From Salticus scenicus (lineage: Eukaryota > Arthropoda > Arachnida > Araneae > Salticidae): a stretch of 64,000 bases of DNA. How positions within the stretch are numbered: the stretch's first letter is position 1; each line of letters opens with the position of its first letter. The translations under genes were made by a program, and so were the position numbers. Below, piece after piece: positions 10,459 through 23,134 of the stretch. The DNA lies in NCBI GenBank assembly GCA_963930645.1, contig OZ005659.1, positions 162,388,534-162,452,533 of the forward strand. Direction: 5' to 3'. The notes beneath the pieces were generated by a model. It made no database searches and was not told the DNA's origin. It saw nothing but the letters and a program-made list of their open reading frames with translations.

Positions 10459-10579
10459 CGTATGTATACAACATTTTGGAGTTCCGTCTACTTTCTGTGT
10501 TAATCTTACCGATAAATTCTTTTCCATTAAATAGCTATAGCCGTTTGTAATTGCTATAGTCATTTTGACTTATCCTGTA

Positions 10580-11257
10580 TATTACGCATAAATACAGATT
10601 CCAACCACCACAATTGCTTATCCGAATTTATTCTTATTAGAAGATAGCTATATATTTTTCCTTTCTTAGACTTAACATACTATGGTGTTATAGTTTGCAT
10701 AGGTTTGTTTCTCAGTTGCTGACAAATTAAAACTGGTTATTTGTTGCGGGGTAGGTTATAGGCATGGTCTATTTGTATCACAGAAAGGTTTGTAACGTGA
10801 ATGATCTGAAGGATCAAGTAGGTGATGTGATATACATTCCCTGCTTAATGTGATTGTGAACAATAAATGCTTCAATTGTATGCTGGTTTATATGTTTTGA
10901 GAATAACAGCGACCAAAATGAGACAAAAATTAAAATTATAAGCATATGGGAATATTCATGTTAATGAAATTTTCATAAACATGTGCAAATTTCTCGTTTG
11001 AGTAGTGATTTAATTTCAAAACACTTTGTGTTATCTAATTGTATATAACATACATTTTTATATAGTATAATTTTATGATCTGTTTATTATTATTATTATT
11101 ATTATTTAAGGGATTAGAATTCAAAATATATAATTAAATTACTATGCACCTTCTTAAAATGATCTTCAAGTCGCTTTTAAACGAAAATTTGACAAACACA
11201 ATTAATTATTAAAAGAAAATTTATAGATTTTGGTTTAATATATACTATATACATATG
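10580..11257. other. Unassigned AT-rich DNA
   Basis: I see no gene. An (ATT)n tract ending in TTTAAG lies at 11086-11110; the same ending occurs near 3966 and 30157. Confidence 0.55.
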
Positions 11258-11259
11258 TA

Positions 11260-11424
11260 CAGTCGAACCTCGTGAATTACGTTTAACTTGAACTGTTTCC
11301 ACAATCCCCGTTAAAATGAAGATTAGTTTAGTTGTATGTAGATTAGTTACTGATAGCATGAACTACTAATAACATGAACCAATTTTTTATCTCCCATGAG
11401 ATTCACGTTAACAAGTTTCGACTG
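11260..11424. mobile_element. pogo/Tigger-like MITE
   Basis: The left end CAGTCGAACCTCGTGAATTA matches the classic pogo/Tigger pattern (CAGT...ACCTCG). The right complement is CAGTCGAAACTTGTTAACGT. TA lies on both sides (11258-11259, 11425-11426). At 165 bp it has no coding capacity. The interior contains an inverted GTTAAC/CATGAAC-like pattern typical of a shrunken element. Confidence 0.8.
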
Positions 11425-11426
11425 TA

Positions 11427-12846
11427 TTACTCTTTTATTATAAGGAAATCACTACTGGAAATAAGAGAAAGCATATTTCTTAAAAAATAAATAAATAAAT
11501 AAATAAAAATAAATAAATAAATAGAAATAAGAAAGAAAAGGAGTACACATTGAAGAAAAATATAAAATAAATAAATTGATTGAAGGAAGCAAACTTGTTA
11601 GTATAAAATTGCAGAAACAGAACTAGGTCGAATATATTTATTATTTCTTATGTCAAAAAGCGAAACAAAGTTTTTATTACAAGTATAAGATTGTGTCATG
11701 TATTATTGAAGTTTGCTCGGAAAATTCAATACCTATGATACTTAAAAAAGTACACATAAAGTGGCAAGTGAAAGAAAATATATGCCTTATAATACCGATA
11801 TGCTCAAAGTTAAATATTTTATTTTTCAGAAAGTAATACATTTTCAAGGAAACATTCTACAATTTTTTTGTGGTACTTCTAAACTTACTTCTTTTTATTT
11901 GGTTCCAACGTTTATGAGAACCAAAATAAATATATGTATTATTTCTCAGAAAGAATCATCGAAGTTACTATAAAGTTTATTTTATTTTTTGAAATTTTGA
12001 GGGTATATATTTTTTTAATTTATTTTTTTATTCACAAAGGGATTTTTACTTTTCCAATATATGGGACAAACGTATCGAGAAACGTGCTTTAGAAAAATAA
12101 ATTTTAAAGAACTGTAAATACGTATTTGAATTGCTGACATTATTCGTGTAGATCGTGGATATATTTTTAAGATACGTGAGATGACTTTATTATTAGTAGA
12201 AGTTTAGTGTTGTTTTCATGTAATAAAAATAGCGTACAATATATCCGACTTGATATACTTATTGGGAATCAACACCTGTAATATAACTTTTTATTCCATT
12301 GTTCGAATAAAAAAAAATGAAAAAAATAAATAATTATTAATAATAATGATAATAATAATGTAAAATAATAATGATAATAATAAGAATAACCATAGTTGAA
12401 ATGAAATACCGATATGATTCAGATCTAAAAAAAAAAAAAAAAAGAAAGAAAGAAAGAAAGAAAAGGGAGAGAGAGAGAATTTTGACTTGATGCTAACAAT
12501 TATTTTGGAGTTAAACTTATAAAAGATTCAGGCACAAACACACATACATCAGCTACTTAACATCTTAATTTACGATTCTGAGATCTTAAAACTCGTAAAT
12601 ATAGAATTATATGCGTCGCAGAATTTCAACCTAAAATCAATACTTTTTTTTTTAATCTACCTTGTATGGGCGAGCCAAAATAAAATGGATATTAACAAAA
12701 TCAATATATAAAGATAATTACTTCGCTTTTATTTATTCATTTAAATATGAATTTACTAATTTTCTGACCTCATGAAATTTAATTAATCTTATTTCGATAC
12801 ATGGTGTCAATCCATACATTAAATAACATAAAATTTCAGTGAAGAT
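11427..12846. other. Unassigned AT-rich DNA
   Basis: I see no gene. It holds an (AAAT)n stretch near 11485-11525, an (AAT)n region 12330-12390, and a poly-A/(GAAA)n/(GA)n compound repeat 12427-12478. Confidence 0.6.
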
Positions 12847-13032
12847 CAGTGTTGCTAGACTTGAGAGATTTTTATTCAATAGTCACTAATAATTTTAAGA
12901 TGTGATATTTGATATACATAATAGATAAATTTACTAGAATGGAAGAATCGTCTCTTGCGAATATCAAATATCACTTCTCAAAATTATTGATGATAATTGA
13001 TTAAAAAAAAACCGCAATGTCTGGCAAAACTG
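12847..13032. mobile_element. Hairpin element sharing the core of 4642-4868
   Basis: The arms start CAGTGTTGCTAGACTTGA on the left and, as complement, CAGTTTTGCCAGACATTG on the right, and continue through ATTTTTATTCAATAGTCA to TGATATTTGATA at the loop. This core also lies inside the TTAA element at 4642-4868, but here the outer CCCATTAGTAGTCGCTA ends are missing. I could not assign a target duplication. It may be a truncated relative or the ancestral unit. Confidence 0.65.
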
Positions 13033-13317
13033 AAGAAGATATCATTATAAAAGTGTTCTCAAAATAATATTCAATCTACATGCCCAATTCAATTTACATT
13101 TTTATCATTTAAATAAAACATGTATGTATACATAATTGTTTTTTACATAAATTCTATGCGCATTAGATTTTAACGATAGAATCAATCTATTGTTTATGAT
13201 TTCAAGTAATACTTAAAAGTATATCTGAGTAAATACTTTTCAGCTTAAAATTGAAATTTTGCATATAAAAAATTTTGAATGATTTCAGTTTCTGAACACA
13301 GTTAAAAATGGTTTATT

Positions 13318-13534
13318 AAAAATGAGCTAAATTGTCTCAAAATAGCTACATAAATTTGAAAACCCATGTACTCATTTTTGAGTACATTGACATGTTTAAA
13401 AATGGTGTTAACCAATAAGAATCCCAATATCCCCATGCTTAACATGTCAATATACTCAAAAACGAGTACATGGATTTTCAAATTTAAGTAAATATTGTTT
13501 CGAAGCTATTTTGAGACAATTTAGCTCAATTTTC
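13318..13534. mobile_element. Hairpin MITE, class unknown
   Basis: Strong inverted arms run from GAGCTAAATTGTCTCAAAAT (left, about 13324) through a CATGTACTC(A/G)TTTTTGAGTA block to ACATGT near the loop, with the complement ending GAGACAATTTAGCTC at 13528. A 13-bp insertion sits in the right arm. No clear target duplication, no ORF. Confidence 0.7.
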
Positions 13535-13995
13535 TTAGATTTGCATAAAGTAATACTTTGTTAGAAAACAAATAAACATGTAGAGTATAGTATGACATTT
13601 TTAATGCATTTAATTTCAAATTATATTATTATAAATCCAAACATTTTATATAATCTAAATAACGTCGTAAATAGTAAGTAACATATTATTTCATAGTAAG
13701 TTTTTTTTTTTTTTTTTTTTTTCCCCCAAATATGATTTCTTTATACAATAATATTTTTAAAAAGAATAAATATGAAAGAGAAAAATGCCTCTGCTTCATA
13801 AATGGAACTAGTAGCTATATATCAGTTTTGTTGAAAACTGATTCCAGAGAAAATACAAAAAAAAAGAAAAAATATTTTTAAGCGTATTAATCATTTTACT
13901 TGTAAAAGGAAATGAACTTGTTCTTTCTAGGCTGACTAAACGAATGCTTTATGTTGAATAATAATAAAATGTACTATTGTGAATATATATATATA

Positions 13996-14687
13996 CGAGG
14001 GGTGATCAGAAAAAAAGGTTACAAGTCGAATAAAGAAATATTTATTAACAATAGACTAAAAATACAAAAGAGAATTAAGAGGCATATGTGACTATCACTT
14101 TTCGGCCTAATCACCAAGTCTATTTAGGCATTTATCAGAACGCAGAACCAACTTGTTTAACCCGTCTTGGTAGAAATCAGGTCCCTGTCCATTGAGCCAG
14201 GTCTCGGCGGATGTTTTCACAGCACTGTCTGATAAGAACTGTGTGCCGGATAAGTGCTCCTTCAACCTCGGAAATGGGAAATTGTCACTGGGTGCCAAAT
14301 ATGGGCTGTATAGGGGTGACTCCAGATTTCCCACCTGAATCGTCGCAACAATTCCTGCGTTGCTTGAGCAGTGTGGGGCGTAGCATTGTCATGCAGGAGG
14401 ATGACACCTTCCCTCAACATGCCCGGCCGTTAGCGTCAGATGATTCGCGGAGACATTCTTTGCCCATAAAAATCGAATCACGGCTCGCACTTCCAGATGA
14501 GACCAATTTTCTAAGCGTCTTGCCATTTCATTTGTCCTGAACCGTCTGGGAACTTTCTCTACCTACCCGCACACCAGCTGTATGTCAAGTAGCAGCATCT
14601 GTCTCCACTCTGGGGAAACAAAAGTTCTCCACAATATGTAGTTTTCAAATGCTGCAGCTTATAACCTTTTTTTCTGATCACCCCTCG
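13996..14687 (-). mobile_element. Internally deleted mariner element
   Basis: This 692-bp element has inverted ends CGAGGGGTGATCAGAAAAAA (29 of the first 30 bases match) flanked by TA (13994-13995, 14688-14689) inside a (TA)n tract. Full mariners are about 1.3 kb. This one keeps both ends of the transposase gene but lacks the middle, so it is a classic internal-deletion derivative that could have been moved in trans. The near-identical ends suggest it is younger than the surrounding MITEs. Confidence 0.9.
14107..14526 (-). pseudogene. mariner transposase, internally deleted and frameshifted
   Basis: From an ATG at 14524-14526 the minus strand encodes a mariner-type N terminus (MARRLENW, then VIRFLWAKNVSA). 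It then jumps into the catalytic region with LLHDNATPHTA, the second catalytic Asp of DD34D mariners. A frameshift near 14300-14334 moves the reading to the frame of YSPYLAPSDNFPF, which holds the third Asp. The C terminus ends DKCLNRLGD with TAG at 14107-14109. The region with the first catalytic Asp and most of the DNA-binding domain is missing. The family is clear; function is lost. Confidence 0.88.
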
Positions 14688-14689
14688 TA

Positions 14690-15818
14690 TATATATATAT
14701 ATATATGTATATAGCTGTTAATAGAAACATTATAATACCAGCAACATAAAAATAAAATTAATTGTGTTAAATTTTAACTGCTATCACAGAAAGTTTATAA
14801 TTCATTTTTTGTACCAATTAAATGATAAAACCAAGTTAAATTACGTATGCCAACATGAGTAAAAAGAATCATAAAACTATGACGGGCAAAGAAAAAAAAA
14901 TGTTTTGCGAAATTAATGAAAGTTCTCAATAATAACTTATTTATTAAAAATGTATCTGGAAATAAGAATTGAATTAAAAAGTATGAAAAAGAGACCACAG
15001 GAAATAAGAATTGAATTAATAAATGCTCTAAAATAGAAATATTCGTTCATCAGGGAAATACATATTTCCGTAAGTATAGAAGTTGCAAGATTTCGGAAAA
15101 CCGTGTAGCTATACTTCAAGCCAAAAATACAGCTCATGTTTCTATCTTGCAACAAAACCATTTTAAAAGAGGTATGAAATAAATTATAAAAGCAAACCGT
15201 CAAAGATTTTAGAGAGAGAAAAAAAATCAAAGTTTTAACCACATGTCAAGCCAACACCAAGCACAGGGTGTAAGTAATACGTTGCTATCATATCAATTAC
15301 AACAAAATAATTTCTAGACAATAATCGATTAATCGTTAAAGATGTAACAATTGAACAATTTGAATAATAATTAAATTCACATTGCACTTCTAATTTAAAA
15401 TTATTTAGTTTAATTTTAATTTTATATATAAATCATAAAACTTCAAAACTTTCACGGATCGGAATTTAATTATAACAAACATAAATACATATGTGTGCTT
15501 GCGCCATCTATCGTGAAGAATGATGAACAGTTTAAGTCAGTTAAACAGTTTTATGAATATACAAGCAATTACTGTTTGTTTTTTTTTTTTCCGGGGGGGG
15601 GGTCTTTTTAGTTTTTTTTTTTTTCATGAGATTAAATTCATTTAAGTTTAACCTGAATTAATAGATGTTTAATCTTAGTTTTTATTAATAAAAATATATT
15701 TTGTGAGGTAAAATGTCTCAGTCACAAGCAATAATCCCAAAATACACATATGTTAAAATTAGCAAATCACAGTATTTTTTTTTTAATAAATTTTATTATT
15801 TTAATTTTAATTTAAGTT

Positions 15819-15863
<45 letters not shown>

Positions 15864-16213
15864 TTAATAATTGTTCTTTTTAACTTATTTTTGGAAATGG
15901 ATGATTTCTTTAAAAATTAATGGTAAAGCAAAAACAGGCGAAGATATGTATATATATATAACAATATACACATTTATAGACAAACAAGATTTTATAAATG
16001 CTGAAAAAAATTGTTTATATTAAACGAAACAATTCTAAATATTTGCGCATAAGCTACATATTGAATTTAAATGTAAATAATAAATTTAAGATTTAAGTAT
16101 CGTGATCAAATTAAGCGGTTAATATATACATGTTAATACCGACAACACTAAAATAAAATTGATTGTATAACATTTTAAAGATTACACATAAATTTTATTA
16201 TTCTTTTTTTATA

Positions 16214-16255
<42 letters not shown>

Positions 16256-16739
16256 TTTAAATTAAATGTGGTTTCATAAGCATAGTAAAATAATTATATA
16301 TTTTTTATAAACTCATTACGACGTTCTATAACAAGAAAAATGCAAAATGTAATAAAAATAAACATACATGTATGAAAAGTTTAGTTGTTTATAACTACTA
16401 TGCAATTTCCCCAGATTGTTTTTAACAATATAAAAATGTGAAACTTACGCAAATATTCTTGTAATAAGCTACATTATAATACTGTAGAAATCATGCAAGC
16501 AATTACACTTTTAATATAACTGTCTTTATAAGAATCTATTGAAAATTTACGGAGTAATAATTAATAATAAATTTTGGAATTACAAAAAAAGAAGTATTTC
16601 CGTTCCAGATAGATTTTTTATTCAGAAGTTTTTCAAATAACTAAAAATTTTAAAATTTTGTAAAAGCAATTCACTTAAAAATGCATTTTTTTGCACTGAA
16701 ATATTCGTTTGACAACACTATTATGACTCTTTAAGGCTA
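14690..16739. other. Unassigned AT-rich DNA
   Basis: I see no gene. It holds poly-T next to poly-G (15582-15622), an (ATT)n tract at 15822-15863 and (TA)n at 16216-16253. The 101-codon minus frame at 14937-15242 is AT-rich and hydrophobic with no recognised motif. Confidence 0.6.
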
Positions 16740-16745
16740 CACAGT

Positions 16746-16941
16746 CATAGCTGCCAATATTTTAATTATTCCGGAGTACTTTTAGCCCCGCCTTTATTTC
16801 GTACCACTTTAGTTATAGAAAAAACTTCTCCAATATATAACTTCGGTAAAATAAAACAAAATTACTTTTAAAAAATAAGTGGTACGAATAAAAGGCGGGG
16901 CTAAAAATACTCCGGAATAAATTGAAATATTGGCAGCTATG
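16746..16941. mobile_element. hAT-like hairpin MITE, family B copy
   Basis: The ends are CATAGCTGCCAATATTT and its complement, the inner arm TTTTAGCCCCGCCTTTATTT and its complement. The flank CACAGT is repeated on both sides (16740-16745, 16942-16947). Length 196 bp. It is the most symmetrical copy; the loop contains GTTATAGAAAAAACTTCTCC-type sequence also seen at 25511-25711. Confidence 0.85.
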
Positions 16942-16947
16942 CACAGT

Positions 16948-17047
16948 ACCATTTTTCGAAAAACACTTATTAATGACTTTGTTCGAGATTATAAAATGAA
17001 ACAGATTCTGATAAAAAAAAAAAAAAAAAATCACTTTAGCAAGCAAC

Positions 17048-17078
<31 letters not shown>

Positions 17079-18954
17079 TTTTAAAACTTTTTATAACATT
17101 TTTAATTTTTAATATTTTTTTAATTATTTTTTATTTATATTCATTGGAATATTGGGAACAAAAGTCAGTATGGAATTAAAATGTAACTTTTACTTAAATA
17201 ATTACAAAAAAAAAAAAAAAAAAAAATGTAGCGAAACCTGAAAGAAACACAAAAAAATTGGAAATATTAATTTTGACATTTTTTTTTTTTTTTTAAATTT
17301 AATAACTATAACCCTCAGACCTAAATCCATACTAATTATTATAGTAGTACATATATATATATATATAAAGTGCCTAAAAAAAATTTCAAGATTCTATCTG
17401 CAACAGGGAAAAAGCCTTAGGAAATAGCACACACTAACATCAACAAAAATAAAAGTCTGAGAAAAATGCATTAAAATTGTAATGGCATTAAACAAAATAT
17501 AAAAATGTTTGTAGAGCTCCATTATATGTATATATATATATTATTTTCCACTTATAAGGGTTCAATCATTCAAATTACTTCTATTTAATTAATTATAAGA
17601 ATAATTATAAGAATTAATTATAAGAATATTTGCTTCAAAATCAAAATGAAACTAACTACGCCCCTTAGCCGTCGCATTTTGATACTGACAACACTCAGAA
17701 AAGTTCAAATATCTTTAAAACTATTTGGATTTCAGATCTACAATTTGGAGTCAAGATTCGCAACTGTATGGGCCATTGAAAAATGCAATTTAAAAAAAAA
17801 TCAATATTTTTGATATTTTTAAGGTATTGTGTAACTTTAATTGTGAACATATTAAGAGGATGAATGTAGCGAAAAACTCATGTAGGTTTCGACGTTATGT
17901 TGGATCAAAAGCACAATACTAACTAGAAATATATTTATATTAATAATTATTAGAAATGTTGTGCGAAAGGGTACTGGTTGACGTCTTTGAGTTGTCTGGT
18001 CACTTTTACATTGTTGAAGACTGTGCATGACGTCAGTGGGTTTCAACAAATCTTGTAGTAATTAATCAAATAAATCTTTTTGTGCAACGCATTCTACTTG
18101 ACGTTTCAATGTGACGTCGAAACCTGCTTGCTCGAAATTTTCATACTCTCAATTGTTTATCGATTTTTTATTGGTTGTACTTTAAGTTATTGTTTACAAT
18201 AGGAGGTCGATTGTTTTAGGGTCCTTCAAGATACAATAAATAGATTAAAATTCCTAATGTCATTGTAACTCAGAATATCATATCATTTTCATTAGTTTTA
18301 TTGATATTCATATACTTATAATGTATGACAGGAGATCACTTACTTGATGAATGTTACTTTAGGTGAAAAATTCTTCAGATTTGTGTTGTAATTAATTATT
18401 GTTTTCCCATTTCTTTTATTTCGTATTTTGATAGAAGAAGGACAGAATATTGACCATGGAAAAATTCTGTAAGGTTTCCCTAACCAAAACAGAATAACAA
18501 AAGTCTATTTTCTCACACAAGGATAAAATTTCTACTATTCCAACATAAAGAGCACACCAACAAAATCAATAGTCCGCCGTTTGGTTCCTCTGTACAGGCA
18601 ACAGGGTCCAGTAAGCGCCTCAACAAGATGAGGGAAACCAAGGTAGGTCACTTTAGAGGACATTATTTAACGAGTCAAAACAGCGATGAGGATACTGGAA
18701 TTTAAACACGAAGAAGTACTGGGCAGTATTAGTTGATCATGTGCTACACAGGTTCCATATTTGTAGGTCTTTAACAGCGAATAAACACTTGAGATTATAT
18801 TTCACACATGAGTGTAATTAATGTCCAATTGTTGTGCTTATTTTTTTAAGAAAGCCTGTGAAATATCAATAGAAGTTAATGATGACTAAAAGAGTTATTC
18901 AGAGTCATAATTCCTTCGTGATTTTTTATCCAACTTGTACTGTAACTTTCAAAG

Positions 18955-19002
<48 letters not shown>

Positions 19003-22000
19003 TTAAATAAGGACATTTATATATATTTTTTTTTCAATTACTTGGAAGTGTTCATTCTATTTTAATATCAATTGCTTTCGAGAAATTGTAGCACGAAATT
19101 TATAACCAAATTTGTATTAAATAAGCAAAAATACTTTATTTTATTTTATTTTAATCTAAGTGAATAATTTTTGTTCAAGTTTCAAGTAGTCATGAAAGAG
19201 AATATGAAAAATTCTTAAAAATATTCTTCCAAAGTTTTCATGTGTTACATAATCAAGTTACTTAACCTGTTTTTATCTTCCTGTGTATTTTAAAATAAAG
19301 AATAACTTTATGCATGCAGAAAACAACTTAAGTACATATAGTTTTGAATAATAACTAATCATACACAACATTCTATAAGGTTTTTATTTAAAAAATACCA
19401 TTTCATAAATGTCGTAAAATTCAATATATTAAAAATAGTCAGTTGATTGAAAAATTTTTTAAGAATATCTGATATACTAATGATTCCATAACAATAATAA
19501 TCATTATATAGATAAATATTGTTAAGCGAGTAAAAAATTTTTCATTTATTATTACTTTTTTGAAAATGTTTTATAAAACAATAGAAATGTTGTTGTTAGT
19601 TGTGAATGTTATTTTTATTTATTTATTTATTTATTTATTTGTAAGATTCTATATTATGAAATGAACGCTCCATACCAAAAAATAATTTAATAATTCTTTA
19701 ATAAATAAAAATGTAAATAGTTTTTTTTTTTTTTTTTTTTTTTTTTTCGATACAAAATTTTTGTTTTACCAAGTAAAGAATGTGGCATCTTCGTAAAAAA
19801 AAACTATGTAAATTTTCCAAAACATATACGTAACGAGTTAGAAGATTATTGAAAATTTTTATTCTTATTTTAGATATTATTTTAGATCCTGTACACTATA
19901 AATTTAGTTCTCTCAAACTTATGACACTGATTATGGTTTATGTGGTAGAATGCGTCTTTATGTTATACGAAAGTAATTTGAAAATATCACAGAACTTTTC
20001 TTTAATATGTATGAAGAAATGTCTCATTATCAAAAGATATGCATGTTCATTATTTGCAAGTACTCTTTCCGAAAACAAATTCCTATATAACGCAAAGTAT
20101 ATTATAAATAACTAAACCTATTGAAAATTTTACTAAAATAAACTTAAACTATTACAAATTGAGGTCTGAGGAAAATACAATTATCATTAATTGTTTCAAA
20201 ATTTAGTAAATTAAATTTATATTATATTGATTTTACGCATATTTCTATATTAACATTAATTTCTCCAAAATATTTATCAGTGTCAATAAATTTATAATTC
20301 GTTCCTGATTAACTCTAATATTGAACTATCCCACTGAAACAGAAATCAATAAAATAAAATAAAAAGTTACAAATTAAAAATTAAAAAGAAAAAAACTAAA
20401 ATTGATATTTTGTTTAAAATAAATATAAAAATTACGTTTAAAGATTCTGAAAAAAGCTGATGTTTTGCTACTCATTAAGTAAAAACTATTTATTGTAAAA
20501 AATAAAAAAAAGCTTCTATACCTAAAATAATTTGCTTAATTTCCGTTGTAATATTTATTTGTTTATTTTTTAACATTATAATCAAATTTTCTTCTTTTTA
20601 GTGAATGGATCAAATCTGTTGTTTACGAGGTACTTAAATTTTAAATGAGAAATAGTTTTGTAAATAATTAGACCTATATTCTTAGCATATCGTTTAAATA
20701 CATTTTTTGCCCAAGTTAATTTTTTTAATTATTATTATTATTTGATCATATCGCAATGCAAACTAGTCTTCAAACTGAATACATTTTGAAAACATTCATT
20801 ACAGTTGAAAGTGTGAATAAAAATTTCTAAATTAGAACGAATACTTTAAAATCCAGCACTTAAAAAAAATGTTGTTTTACAGTTTAAGTATTAAAATTGA
20901 ACTGCTAATTGAATGCCCAACAAGGATCACATCTCTCATTATTTATGCGTACTACAATGCAATTGAATTAATTTTTTTGCATGACTTTCGACATTATTAT
21001 ACATGCACGCACACATGCATTCAAAGGACTTCGATGCATTATAAAAATAATTACAGACTGTGATATGCAAACATTAACGGTTCAAGGTCAAGTATATCCT
21101 TGATCTAGGTTTTTTATCCTTTGTTGCATATAATACATAATTTTACCACGAGTTTTGTTCTCAAGATATTATTAGAATTAGGTAAAGAAAGTCCTTGAAA
21201 TATTCTATGTAAAGGGAGTGGATGTTCTTCGAAGTGTCGAAGTCGATGTACTTCGTTCTATCGATTCTTTATGCTAAACAGGCATTTGAAGTGGAGAAAT
21301 CATCAATTCTTTCAATATTAAAAAAAAAAAATGACAAAGCTACAAAAGAAAAAAAAAGAAGAGGTAATTCGTCAATAAATATATTTTCCAATAAATATAT
21401 ATATATAGTCAATAAATATATATCATTTAAATTTTCTATTTAAATAAATTTAAAGTTAATTAAACAGAAAATTTAAATGATGTATGTGAGTTTAATTAAA
21501 AAAATATATGTGTGATTTATACATCACATAGTGTGATGTAAAAATCACATTTAAAGAAATAAATGAATTCACATTTATCTTTTAAATTTTCTATTTAATT
21601 AAATTTAAATTTATTTTAATGGATCATATAATATTTTATTCTTGTATTCAATAATAGTCTTTAATTATTTCTTCATCAATAAAATAAAAATAGAAAAAAA
21701 TGGAAAAGAAAATCTCGCTGTAATAAAAATCCCACGATATCACTTCGGTTTCAAAAGAATACCACTTGACTTATTTTATTCTTATGTTCTGACTAAAATA
21801 AAAGTCAAATTGCTAACATACTTTTAATCAGTTTCTGAAAATTCTAATCATCTGTAGTCTGCCGTTTTTCTTTTCTCATTACTAAAGTTTGGCGTTATCC
21901 AAGGGGTAACGTAAATGGCTATTATGATCTCTGTGTATTCAAAATTATCAATTTAATTACTGTACAACTTTCCTCGGGACCCGCATTTATGTGTTTATTG

Positions 22001-23129
22001 CGGCCAAAATGTAATCGTAATTTTTGAATGTCTCTCTCTCTAACTGATATCCACCGTATAAAGATCGTCTCTGATTACTGGCGTTTTAAACACCTAATTT
22101 TACGTCGCTCTCTCCCATCTTATTCAACAAAATTCATCGTCTCGTCTTGGTTGTTGCTTCATCGTTAAATGTAAACAATGCTTTGTAATAATTATTTGAA
22201 AATATTCATACTTGATATTTTTTATATGACTTCATTGAACTTTTTCTTTCCAGATGTTTTGAGTTTTAATGTTACTGCAGCAACAAATTTTAAACAATCC
22301 CGATGGTAAATATTTATCAAAATCATAACAGTAATACTAAGGATAATTTGAAATAACTTTGAATTTCTTACTTTGAAATAATTTAATAAAAAAAAATAAA
22401 AAAAATGGATATTTTTTATTGAGTGTGATAACATCGATAAATACTTGTGGTGAAAAATTTAGTTGTGTATTTGAAAATGTTAAAACTAGCTTTAACAGTT
22501 TTGAAACTCTTTATTCTATAAAGAGTTTTGTACAAGAATTTTTTATTACCTTTATTATTTTTACCTTTTTATTACCTTTTCAGTTTTGTACGCTGAATAG
22601 GATCTAATATGAAGTAATTTACGATGAGATACATGGAAATGGTATTGTGTTACACAAATGGTATTGTTTTTTTATTCAAAGTTTTTCAACAATTGCCATT
22701 GAATTGTTATTAAAATTTACAAGAAATGCCGAATGATAACCATAAATAAATGTATCTCTATGTCTGTAAAAAATCATATACATGAAGTATTACAGAAAAA
22801 TATCTAGTGAGTGTGGTGGCGTTTTAACCTTATTAAAGGACAAGAACTACCGCGATTGAAAGTGGTACACGGGCCAGCGGTATGTATAAAACGGGGCAAA
22901 AATTTCTGAATGAGTTTTTCGGTTTCCTCATATCACATATTCACGCTATTAATGTCATTTTTTCCTGTAACACGTAATAGGAATTGAAGTTTAACGTTGG
23001 CTTGGACCAACTTACTAAGTCTTCTGCTCCTTTGCATTTTAATTCCGACCATATATTATTTGATGAAAATTGTTTGTTTGCATGTGTTACTATCACCTCT
23101 TAAAGTTTCCCTCATCTGGTATGAAACAC
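16948..23129. other. Long AT-rich stretch with little structure
   Basis: I see no gene or clear transposon apart from the weak inverted repeat at 17882-18127. It includes poly-T/A runs (17050-17073, 17208-17226, 19721-19747), (TA)n at 18959-19004, and two pockets of more balanced composition (18540-18800 and 21840-22160). I translated those pockets by eye and recognise nothing. An unseen non-coding RNA or distal exon cannot be excluded. Confidence 0.5.
17882..18127. repeat. Weak inverted repeat, possible MITE
   Basis: TAGGTTTCGACGTTATGTTG on the left faces CAGGTTTCGACGTCACATTG (complement) on the right, 246 bp apart. The similarity is confined to about 20 bp. No target duplication is evident. 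Confidence 0.35.
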
Positions 23130-23134
23130 CCTGC

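Larger units (their letters stand above)
10008..10577. mobile_element. Palindromic Tc1/mariner relic made of two opposed transposase 3' ends
   Basis: This is a 570-bp fold-back element with outer ends CAGGGTGTTAAAATGAATAT and, as complement, CAGGATAAGTCAAAATGACT, flanked by TA (10006-10007, 10578-10579). The arms are about 245 bp each. Each arm, read inward to outward, encodes the same C-terminal end of a Tc1/mariner-superfamily transposase, followed by its stop and 3' terminal repeat. The loop (about 10252-10332) holds extra upstream coding sequence belonging only to the left copy. The hairpin therefore arose by inverted joining of two 3' halves of one transposon, not from short inverted ends alone. 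Confidence 0.85.

Noticed and set aside
14211..14540. 109-codon plus-strand frame
   Set aside because: It is the antisense of the mariner transposase relic, which is clearly readable on the minus strand.
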